Translations under genes and position numbers: made by a program | In this document: one piece after another, positions 5,965 through 11,270 of the stretch | Layout of the letters: each line of letters opens with the position of its first letter | Numbering within the stretch: position 1 is the stretch's first letter | The notes under the pieces: model-generated | Database searches by the model: none | What the model was told of the DNA's origin: nothing | Seen by the model: only the letters and a program-made list of their open reading frames with translations | Assembly: GCA_002686195.1 (NCBI GenBank) | Contig: NZAS01000190.1 | Coordinates: forward strand, 1-11,270 | Length of the DNA: 11,270 nt | Source of the DNA: Candidatus Pacearchaeota archaeon | GTDB lineage: Archaea > Nanoarchaeota > Nanoarchaeia > Pacearchaeales > GW2011-AR1 | Direction of reading: 5' to 3'

Positions 5965-5994
5965 CCTTGTTATTATCCTTCTAGTATAGAAACA

Positions 5995-6000
5995 TTTATA
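5995..6000 (+). promoter_or_regulatory. TATA box of rps15
   Basis: TTTATA (in CATTTATAATC) is centred 26-27 bases before the ATG at 6024, supporting that start and a leaderless mRNA. Confidence 0.6.
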
Positions 6001-6023
6001 ATCAAGTCTTTCAAATACTCACC

Positions 6024-6341
6024 ATGGCAGAACAATCTTTAATGATTTCAAAACTCAAATCAGTTGATGTAGACAAACTAATTCTTGAACTTGCAAAAGA
6101 AGACAACACCCCTGCTCAAATAGGCCTAATCCTAAGAGACCAGCACGGCATTCCAAAAGCAAAGTTAGTAACTAAAAAGATAACTCATTTACTAAAAGAA
6201 AAAGAAGCTTCTCACATCACAGAAAAAGACATCATCTCAAAAAAGATCGAGAATTTAAAAAAACACTTTGCAGCTCACAAACATGATTACGCAGCCTATA
6301 ACGCCATGACAAAAAAACTTTGGCAACACAAAAAAGCTTGA
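6024..6341 (+). CDS. rps15: 30S ribosomal protein uS15, shortened
   Basis: A 105-residue uS15, which binds 16S rRNA in the central domain. The archaeal core 'DNTPAQIGLILRDQHGIPKAKLVTKKIT' (about 27-55) is a clear match to the archaeal 'SPSMIGLILRDQYGIP...' block. It is followed by helices ending 'LKKHFAAHKHDYAAYNAMTKKLWQHKKA'. Archaeal uS15 is usually about 150 residues. This one lacks the basic N-terminal extension and much of the usual end ('KRGL... RLVKYYKR'). The helix after 'HKHD' is present but changed. The start at 6024 is fixed by the TATA spacing; M7 is a weaker alternative. It leads the plus-strand cluster and is followed 39 bases later by the DHH gene. Confidence 0.9.
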   Translation: MAEQSLMISKLKSVDVDKLILELAKEDNTPAQIGLILRDQHGIPKAKLVTKKITHLLKEKEASHITEKDIISKKIENLKKHFAAHKHDYAAYNAMTKKLWQHKKA

Positions 6342-6372
6342 ACAAAAATTAATCGGTCCAAAATTTAAAAAA

Positions 6373-6377
6373 GAGGT
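6373..6377 (+). promoter_or_regulatory. Shine-Dalgarno site of the DHH gene
   Basis: GAGGT lies three bases before the ATG at 6381. It is the clearest ribosome binding site in the window and fits a gene translated from within an operon, in contrast to the leaderless first genes. Confidence 0.65.
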
Positions 6378-6380
6378 AAA

Positions 6381-7697
6381 ATGTTAGAAGAAATAAAATC
6401 AGCTATTGAGAAAATCAACGCCTTATCGAAAGAAAAGCCAATAAAAATAATCTCCCATTTCGACACAGATGGAATAACTTCAGCAGCCATTTTCTCGCGA
6501 GCAATGCAAAGATGGAAAAAACAATATTCATTAGAGATAGTTAAAGGTCTAGAAGAAGAATTCATAAATTCCTTGCCAGATTCACACATTTTAATCTTCC
6601 TCGATTTAGCATCCAACTCTTTAGAATACTTAGCCAAAAAAAATACACAAGTATTCATCTTCGACCATCACGAAATCACTCAGAAAATCCCAGAAAACAT
6701 CATAATAATAAATCCAACAATAAAAAATGAAGAATCAATTTCTTCAGCAGCCATTTGCTATCTCTTTGCAAAAACCCTCTCTCCTTCAAACAAAGACCTT
6801 TCAACCCTAGCAGTCATAGGAATGGTCGGAGACAACCACGAAAAAAACATGGGCTCAATCTACAACCAAATCATCAAAGAAAGTGAAACAACTCTAAAAA
6901 AAGGATTCCTTATCTATCCTTCCACAAGACCATTAAATAAAGCCTTAGAATATTCATCAAGCCCATTCATCCCAGACGTGACAGGAAACTACAAGGGCGT
7001 TCTTGAATTATTAAGAGAAGCAAACATCACACCAGAAAACGGAAAATACAAAGCCCTCTACGAACTAACAGAAGAAGAAATGCGCGCACTAATTACGGCA
7101 ATAATGCTTCGTATCCCCAATACAAAAAACCCAGACGAATTCATCGGAAACCTCTTCCTAATAAAATTCTTCAATAAATTAGAAGACGCTAGAGAAGTTT
7201 CCGCATCAATAAACGCTTGCAGCAGAATGGGCCATCCTCATGTCGCCCTCGGATTCTGCCTTGGAAATCCAACTTTTAAAAAACAAGCAGAAAAAATCTA
7301 TATTAAATACAAACAAAACCTTGTCTCAGCACTAAGATATGTCCAAGATTCAGAAAAAATCTCCGGCAAAAATTACACAATAATAAACGCAAAAGATAAT
7401 ATCAAAGACACAATCATCGGAACAGTCGCATCAATCATATCCTACTCTCCAGCCTATGAAAAAGGAACTATGATTATAGCTCTAGCATATAATGAAGACA
7501 AAATAAAAGTTTCAGCAAGAATGGTCGGAAAAGAGGGGCGCAACGTCCGAGACGTCCTGCACAAAGCCGTCGTCCCACTAGGGGGAGAAGTCGGCGGACA
7601 TCCAAACGCAGCCGGCTGTTTAATATCAAAAGAACAAGAATCAATCTTCCTAGAAGAACTGCAAAAAACCCTTGATCTCGATGTAATTAAAGTTTAA
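6381..7697 (+). CDS. DHH-family phosphoesterase, archaeal RecJ-like (GAN-type) exonuclease
   Basis: A 438-residue single-strand-specific nuclease-like protein. Motif I is 'SHFDTDGITSA' (H26, D28, D30), 'FLDLAS' follows with D75, and the name-giving 'FDHHE' is at 94-98. The region to about 190 completes the DHH domain. The C-terminal DHHA1 domain ends with 'GGEVGGHPNAAGC' from 401, the substrate-binding GGHxxAAG signature. All expected metal ligands are present, so it should be active. Archaeal members of this type interact with the GINS part of the replicative helicase or act in RNA turnover; which applies here cannot be told. Its place right after rps15 is a conserved archaeal arrangement. 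It has its own Shine-Dalgarno sequence. Confidence 0.93.
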   Translation: MLEEIKSAIEKINALSKEKPIKIISHFDTDGITSAAIFSRAMQRWKKQYSLEIVKGLEEEFINSLPDSHILIFLDLASNSLEYLAKKNTQVFIFDHHEITQKIPENIIIINPTIKNEESISSAAICYLFAKTLSPSNKDLSTLAVIGMVGDNHEKNMGSIYNQIIKESETTLKKGFLIYPSTRPLNKALEYSSSPFIPDVTGNYKGVLELLREANITPENGKYKALYELTEEEMRALITAIMLRIPNTKNPDEFIGNLFLIKFFNKLEDAREVSASINACSRMGHPHVALGFCLGNPTFKKQAEKIYIKYKQNLVSALRYVQDSEKISGKNYTIINAKDNIKDTIIGTVASIISYSPAYEKGTMIIALAYNEDKIKVSARMVGKEGRNVRDVLHKAVVPLGGEVGGHPNAAGCLISKEQESIFLEELQKTLDLDVIKV

Positions 7698-7709
7698 TCA
7701 ATCCAAATC

Positions 7710-7717
7710 TTTTTAAG
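7710..7717 (+). promoter_or_regulatory. TATA box of rps27e-aif2a-nop10
   Basis: TTTTTAAG is centred 25-26 bases before the ATG at 7739, indicating a leaderless transcript separate from rps15-DHH. Confidence 0.55.
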
Positions 7718-7738
7718 CCCTCTTTCTCATTATCTCTT

Positions 7739-7939
7739 ATGCCTAAAATCATAAAAATATCCCACACTGAAAAAAGCAAATACTTAAAAGTCAAATGTCC
7801 AAGATGTAAAAGCGAACAGATGATCTTCGGCAAATCAGCTATGCAAATAAAATGTCCTGAATGCAACAGATTATTAACTAAAACAACAGGCGGAAAAACA
7901 AAAATCCGCGCTCTAATAACAAAAGTCCTATGGCGCTAA
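7739..7939 (+). CDS. rps27e: 30S ribosomal protein eS27 (S27e)
   Basis: A 66-residue zinc-ribbon ribosomal protein. 'KCPRCKSEQMIFGKSAMQIKCPECNRLL' split around a turn shows the four Cys ligands C20, C23, C39 and C42, and the tail 'TTGGKTKIRALITKVLWR' is typical of the family. The length is normal for archaea. The final 10 bases, including the stop, overlap the start of aif2a (ATG at 7930), so the two are translationally coupled. S27e followed by aIF2-alpha and Nop10 is a classic archaeal gene order. Confidence 0.95.
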   Translation: MPKIIKISHTEKSKYLKVKCPRCKSEQMIFGKSAMQIKCPECNRLLTKTTGGKTKIRALITKVLWR

Positions 7940-8628
7940 AAGAATCAGACCTCGTGCTCTGCACAGTAAAAAAAATTGAAAAGACAACAGTCTTCGTAGA
8001 CATAGAACCCTCAGGACAAGGAACAATAGTTCTCTCAGAAATCGCAGCAGGCCGTATTAGAAATCTGAGGGATTATGTCTCCCCAGGAAGAAAAATAGTC
8101 TGCAAAATTCTAAAAATATCCAAAGGCCACATAGACCTCTCACTTAGAAGAGTAACTTCAAAAGAAAAAGAAGAAGTCACAGAAGCCTACAAAAAAGAAG
8201 CCACTCTAAAAAGCATGCTCAAAACTTTCTCCAAAGACCCTGAGAAAATCTTGGATTCCATAAAAGCAAAATCCACAATTCCAGAATTCATGGAAGAAGC
8301 CCGTGAAAACCCAAAGATAATTGAATCCTTCCTTTCCAAAACAGACGCTGCAAAATTAACAAAAATCTTAGCAGACCGCCCAGAAAAACAAAAAACAATA
8401 AAGAAAACCTTCAAGCTAATGTCCATAGGACCTTCAGGAATAAAAGACCTAAAAGCAATATTAGAAACCAAAGAAGCAGAAATAAACTACCTCGGCTCTT
8501 CCAAATTCTCAATATCAATAAAAACAACAAATCCAAAAGAAGCAGAAGTCCTCTTAGAAAAAATACTAAAACAAATAAAAGAAAAAGCTCAAAAGCACAA
8601 AACCCAGTTCGATTACAAGGAAAAGTAA
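7930..8628 (+). CDS. aif2a: Translation initiation factor aIF2 subunit alpha
   Basis: A 232-residue alpha subunit of aIF2, the heterotrimer that brings initiator Met-tRNA to the small subunit. The N-terminal S1/OB domain covers about 5-77 (DLVLCTVKKIEKTTVFVDIE, then 'GRIRNLRDYV', 'DLSLRRV'). A helical middle domain follows to about 150, and the C-terminal alpha/beta domain contains 'GPSGIKDLKAIL', 'EINYLGSSKFSISI' and a terminal helix. It is about 30 residues shorter than most archaeal versions, mainly at the end. In 'VLSEIAAGRIRN' the position matching eukaryotic Ser51 is Ala, so eIF2-kinase-style control at that site is not expected. It overlaps rps27e by 10 bases and is followed by the nop10-like ATG one base after its stop. 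Confidence 0.94.
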   Translation: MALKESDLVLCTVKKIEKTTVFVDIEPSGQGTIVLSEIAAGRIRNLRDYVSPGRKIVCKILKISKGHIDLSLRRVTSKEKEEVTEAYKKEATLKSMLKTFSKDPEKILDSIKAKSTIPEFMEEARENPKIIESFLSKTDAAKLTKILADRPEKQKTIKKTFKLMSIGPSGIKDLKAILETKEAEINYLGSSKFSISIKTTNPKEAEVLLEKILKQIKEKAQKHKTQFDYKEK

Positions 8629-8629
8629 A

Positions 8630-8752
8630 ATGCCCAACAAACTAAAATACCACATCTCAAAAGGAAAAAAGGTCTATACCTTAAAAGACACAAAAAACAC
8701 AAAACCAGCACACTATAAATTCATCAAAATCAAGTCAATCTCTAAAGATTAG
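8630..8752 (+). CDS. nop10: Very short Nop10-like H/ACA RNP protein, without zinc Cys
   Basis: A 40-residue frame starting one base after the aif2a stop, at the place nop10 normally occupies. 'KYHISKGKKVYTLKDTKN' followed by 'KPAHYKF' resembles the Nop10 pattern in which a short hairpin with 'YTLK' is followed by 'AHPxRFS'. Nop10 contacts Cbf5 in the pseudouridylating H/ACA complex. Archaeal Nop10 usually has 55-60 residues, two CxxC pairs and a tail like 'FSPEDPYGKYRR'. Here there are no Cys and no such tail, so it looks more like the zinc-free eukaryotic form, cut short. The identification rests on gene order plus two short motifs. It may be a reduced functional version or a decaying gene. 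Confidence 0.65.
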   Translation: MPNKLKYHISKGKKVYTLKDTKNTKPAHYKFIKIKSISKD

Positions 8753-8780
8753 TTCCTATAAAGTAGTAACTATAGTAAGG

Positions 8781-8788
8781 TTTAAATA
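8781..8788 (+). promoter_or_regulatory. TATA box of the first GDPD gene
   Basis: TTTAAATA is centred 25-26 bases before the ATG at 8810, giving a leaderless transcript. The few bases between the nop10 stop and this box hold no other recognised signal. Confidence 0.65.
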
Positions 8789-8809
8789 CCCTTTCTTCGC
8801 TCTATTTTT

Positions 8810-9604
8810 ATGAATAAAAAGAAATGGCTCTTAATCGGAGCATTAACAAAAATACCGCTTTTAATCTACTTAGTTATTACCATATCAACAGTCCCAGCTA
8901 TTACAGCTATAGATAACGAGACAATTCTAGGAGCTCATAGAGGAGATTCCCAGCTTTATATGGAAAACACACAAGAAGCAATCATGTCAGCTCTAAATGA
9001 CGAGAAATACAAATTCATTGAATTCGACATTCAATACACAAAAGACAAAGAAATAGTAGTCTACCACGACAGTTCCCTATCAAGACTTCAATCAAAGACA
9101 GAATCCATCATAGATCTAACATATGACGAATTACAAGCAATCAGTGATTTCTCAATTCCAAAATATGAAGACATAATCCACACAATAGGAGACACTAAAA
9201 AGGTAAATATAGAAATCAAATCCTCAGGCAACGAAGAATTAGACATTGAATTAACTGATTTTGTCATCAAAGACTTAAAAGACAGGGGTTTATTACACAA
9301 CGTAATGATTAGCTCTCCAAAAGGTTATGTAATCAAACACATTACAGACAACTGCCCTGAAGTTAAAACAGGAAAAGTCTATTGGATTATGTTTTCAACT
9401 TATATAAATTATGATTTTGTAACTGAAAATCTTTACGAAGAAGCAGAAGAACTTGGAGCAGACTATATTCTGATCCACGGAGCAAACATCCAAAACATTG
9501 AAAGCCTTAAAGATCTAAAACCAGAAGGCGTAACTCTCTGTATCTGGTACTTCACAAACGAAGTGCACATCGTCCAAGTAGACGAATCTGATCAACTGTG
9601 GTAA
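8810..9604 (+). CDS. Secreted or membrane-anchored glycerophosphodiester phosphodiesterase family protein
   Basis: A 264-residue GDPD-family protein with an N-terminal hydrophobic segment (about 6-32) that should export or anchor it. The TIM-barrel active site is recognisable: 'GAHRGDS' (H43, R44), 'ENTQEA' (E52), 'IEFDIQYTKDKEIVVYHD' (E71, D73, H86) and 'VNIEIKS' (E135). The family hydrolyses glycerophosphodiesters to glycerol phosphate and an alcohol. In an archaeon the substrate could be a lipid headgroup, a teichoic-like polymer or host material; the sequence does not say. The C-terminus ends at 'CIWYFTNEVHIVQVDESDQLW', before the usual final 'GVDGIITDxP' strand. I checked the other two plus frames past the stop and found no continuation. 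The end lies three bases from the convergent small gene. Confidence 0.88.
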   Translation: MNKKKWLLIGALTKIPLLIYLVITISTVPAITAIDNETILGAHRGDSQLYMENTQEAIMSALNDEKYKFIEFDIQYTKDKEIVVYHDSSLSRLQSKTESIIDLTYDELQAISDFSIPKYEDIIHTIGDTKKVNIEIKSSGNEELDIELTDFVIKDLKDRGLLHNVMISSPKGYVIKHITDNCPEVKTGKVYWIMFSTYINYDFVTENLYEEAEELGADYILIHGANIQNIESLKDLKPEGVTLCIWYFTNEVHIVQVDESDQLW

Positions 9605-9607
9605 TTT

Positions 9608-9760
9608 CTAATCAGGCAGCGCAGGTGGCTGTGGAATTCCTCCACCGCCAATCCCACCATCACTTCCTAACAAATACCAAATCCCAAAACCAACAGCAAT
9701 CAAAATCAGGATTATCAAAACCCATCCCAACCGACTCATGCCTCTTTTTTGCTTTCTCAT
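9608..9760 (-). CDS. 50-residue single-pass membrane peptide with Gly/Pro tail
   Basis: A short frame starting with ATG at 9760 and ending in TAG at 9608-9610. It encodes a basic start (MRKQKRGMSRLG), one transmembrane helix (about 'WVLIILILIAVGFGIWYLL', residues 13-31) and a 19-residue tail 'GSDGGIGGGGIPQPPALPD'. A second ATG at 9739 is possible. The start is one base past the stop of the 364-residue gene on the same strand, so the two are probably one unit. The family is unknown. With positive charges before the helix, the Gly/Pro tail is likely outside the cell. Support comes from the clear membrane topology and tight operon spacing. Confidence 0.7.
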   Translation of the reverse strand: MRKQKRGMSRLGWVLIILILIAVGFGIWYLLGSDGGIGGGGIPQPPALPD

Positions 9761-9761
9761 T

Positions 9762-10856
9762 TTAAAGATATTTATCAAAATAGGCTTCGAATACTATTCC
9801 GCCTTCTGATTTAGGTTCTGCTACTGCAAGTATCACATTTTTAGCTCTCCAATATGAAATTTGTTGCCAATCAGGTATACCTGTTGCGCAAGTAAGCTCA
9901 TATGTTGTAAGACTAAATTTATCAGATTCTATGAAATTACAATCGTTTTCTTCTAACTCGTCGCTATTGAGAATTTCATTTTCAAAGAAATTTTCTGCTT
10001 CAGATAAACTATCAAATACAGTTACAACAGCATCTGCATATTCATCCCCAGCCCCAAGATAATAAGAAACTGTATATTGCTCACTATAAGGTTGATTTTG
10101 AACATTACTTTTATGGTTTTGCCTATAATCAAGATTACCAATATCTTCCAAAATAAATAATTCGTTTGAGTTGTCCTCTGACACATCTGTACTGTCTTCA
10201 GGCAAAGCAGGAGGAACTATTAAACTTCTAGAAGCTCCAAGATTACAATCTTCTGTAACTTTTACAACCATCCCACTTCCAATAAAATCATTGAAATCAA
10301 ATGATTCCAAACCTGGAGAAATCGGCGACATCCAATCCTGTTGTTCAGGATTCCATGCATAAATCTTCTCAAAACTACAAGACCCTCTCACAACATTCCA
10401 TGAAAAAACATCCTGCCCATTTTTCTCATAAAACATCTCAGGAGTCAGTGCAACAAAATTCCAACCAGCATAAATAGGTCTTTGATCGTAAGAGATTTCT
10501 TGCATCTCTTCAAGAGCATAATAATCTATCTGCATATCTTTCTTACTATATACAAAAAATACAAGATTTCCGATTTCATCACTATCCAAAGGATTTGTTT
10601 TATCTTCTTCTAGATTAGGGTAGGTTTGAAAGTAAGAATTTGTTACAGGATTATAACCAAAAATAACGACAATATTACTTGGTTGAGAGGGTTGTTGTAA
10701 TTGTTCTGGAAACATAAGACCATAAACTAAATTCCACCCTTCATGGAGAGATATTGTTCCATAACTCCTAGATGTATCTAATGGAAATGCAGAAACCAAA
10801 ACAACACTAACCAATACAACAAAACCAACAGCCAAAATCAATCCCTTGTTAACCAT
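9762..10856 (-). CDS. Secreted protein with two GWN repeat domains, unknown function
   Basis: A 364-residue protein with a signal peptide or anchor (about 4-23, ending 'VSAFP'). Two related units follow. The first starts 'SLHEGWNLVYG' (GWN at 40-42) and continues 'IFGYNPVTNSYFQTY' and 'IGNLVFFVYS'. The second starts 'IYAGWNFVALTPEM' (GWN at 131-133) and continues 'IYAWNPEQQDWMSPI' and 'FIGSGMVVKVTEDC'. Each has the order GWN, hydrophobic strand, 'Y/WNP', glycine and strand, suggesting a duplicated beta domain. A Pro/Ser/Asp linker (about 214-255) leads to a C-terminal domain with 'DAVVTVFDSLSEAENFFENEI' and 'VILAVAEP'. Cys are few and could form disulfides. No enzyme motif is seen. The start is supported by a TATA box 25 bases upstream. 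It is followed directly by the 50-residue membrane gene. Confidence 0.82.
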   Translation of the reverse strand: MVNKGLILAVGFVVLVSVVLVSAFPLDTSRSYGTISLHEGWNLVYGLMFPEQLQQPSQPSNIVVIFGYNPVTNSYFQTYPNLEEDKTNPLDSDEIGNLVFFVYSKKDMQIDYYALEEMQEISYDQRPIYAGWNFVALTPEMFYEKNGQDVFSWNVVRGSCSFEKIYAWNPEQQDWMSPISPGLESFDFNDFIGSGMVVKVTEDCNLGASRSLIVPPALPEDSTDVSEDNSNELFILEDIGNLDYRQNHKSNVQNQPYSEQYTVSYYLGAGDEYADAVVTVFDSLSEAENFFENEILNSDELEENDCNFIESDKFSLTTYELTCATGIPDWQQISYWRAKNVILAVAEPKSEGGIVFEAYFDKYL

Positions 10857-10877
10857 GTGAAAACTAAAAACCCTTGA

Positions 10878-10884
10878 TTTAAAA
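10878..10884 (-). promoter_or_regulatory. TATA box of the GWN-repeat gene
   Basis: On the minus strand this reads TTTTAAA in GTTTTTAAATC, centred about 25 bases before the ATG at 10856. The mRNA is probably leaderless. Confidence 0.6.
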
Positions 10885-10916
10885 ACATTCCGTTATGCCA
10901 CCCCACCACACATAAA

Positions 10917-10926
10917 CATTAAAAAC
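10917..10926 (+). promoter_or_regulatory. TATA-like box of the second GDPD gene
   Basis: CATTAAAAAC (minor variant of the local TATA form) is centred about 24-25 bases before the ATG at 10946. It lies back to back with the GWN-gene promoter in an 89-base divergent spacer. Confidence 0.5.
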
Positions 10927-10945
10927 AAAACCATCTTCATTTTCA

Positions 10946-11270
10946 ATGAAGAAAACTCTACTTGCCATAACAATGATATTACTAATCTCATCCCAAATAA
11001 CAGCCCTTTCACTAGACAATTCTAAATTACTAATCGCTCATCAAAAAAACTCCATAGATGAAATCAAAAACTCCAAAAATTCAGACATGATTGAAATAGA
11101 CCTCAGAAAAACCAAAGACAACATCTACATCGCACACCACAATTCCAAATATAAAAATACTCCTATCAACAAATTAAATTACTCATCCCTCCCAAAATCA
11201 ATTCCAAAAATAGAAACAATCCTTAAAAAATACAATAAAACCAAATTCAATATAGAACTAAAAGAAACAG
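10946..11270 (+). CDS. Second, divergent secreted GDPD-like protein (cut by right edge)
   Basis: The first 108 residues of a plus-strand gene. A signal peptide (about 3-20, 'LLAITMILLISSQITA') is followed by the start of a GDPD-like barrel: 'LLIAHQKNS' (H32), 'MIEIDLRKTKDNIYIAHH' (E50, D52, H64 or H65) and 'FNIELKE' (E104). The order and spacing match the first GDPD of this window (GAHRGDS, IEFDIQYTKDK, VYHD, VNIEIK). The 'HRG' is 'HQK' here and the 'ENT' motif is not recognisable, so the substrate-binding arginine and one acidic ligand seem lost. It may be a changed-specificity or inactive paralogue. The rest of the gene lies outside the window. Confidence 0.8.
   Translation, partial: MKKTLLAITMILLISSQITALSLDNSKLLIAHQKNSIDEIKNSKNSDMIEIDLRKTKDNIYIAHHNSKYKNTPINKLNYSSLPKSIPKIETILKKYNKTKFNIELKET

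Noticed and set aside
5781..6023. C/D-box, H/ACA, SRP or RNase P RNA in the rpl44e-rps15 gap
   Set aside because: Only scattered CUGA-like words were seen; no paired C and D boxes, no hairpin-plus-ACA unit and no conserved SRP or RNase P core could be recognised by eye.
6365..6658. Minus-strand 97-codon frame within the DHH gene
   Set aside because: It lies opposite the conserved DHH motifs and has no promoter or recognisable product.

Overview
The window looks like a piece of an archaeal chromosome, most likely from a small-genome DPANN lineage close to Pacearchaeota/Woesearchaeota. It encodes an archaeal/eukaryotic-type information-processing set: SRP54, Bud32, eS1, eL42, uS15, eS27, aIF2-alpha, a Nop10-like protein and an archaeal RecJ-like DHH protein. 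The DNA is AT-rich, several proteins are shorter than their usual relatives, and the surface proteins carry N-terminal segments such as 'VTGNAIF', which I associate with those groups. Lineage is inferred from gene style and was not tested by a tree.

Layout. (1) 1-1581, minus: the N-terminal 527 residues of a large secreted protein with dockerin-type EF-hand repeats, a Cys-rich block, a Gly/Asn/Ser/Thr linker, a beta domain and the start of a domain resembling TIGR03790. (2) 1641-2039, minus: a five-helix membrane protein, divergent from srp54 and apparently sharing one palindromic TATA box with it. (3) 2091-4594, plus: srp54, bud32 and two small unknown genes. (4) 4641-4713: tRNA-Gln(UUG), followed by about 165 bases of hairpins and partial copies of the tRNA 3' end. 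(5) 4878-5780, minus: rpl44e then rps3ae, preceded by a structured non-coding stretch with its own TATA box. (6) 6024-8752, plus: rps15, the DHH gene, rps27e, aif2a and a very short nop10-like gene, a cluster order close to that of other archaea. (7) 8810-11270: two secreted glycerophosphodiester phosphodiesterase-like genes on the plus strand flank a two-gene minus-strand unit (a 364-residue secreted protein and a 50-residue membrane peptide).

The first half serves protein targeting, tRNA t6A modification and translation. The two ends serve the cell surface. A consistent regulatory theme is visible: most starts lie 24-28 bases after the centre of an AT-rich TATA box, which implies leaderless mRNAs. 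The DHH gene, inside an operon, has a clear Shine-Dalgarno sequence. The least explained parts are the hairpin/tRNA-fragment array after tRNA-Gln, the folded RNA ahead of rpl44e, the shared promoter of srp54, and the surface protein that joins dockerin repeats to a TIGR03790-like domain.
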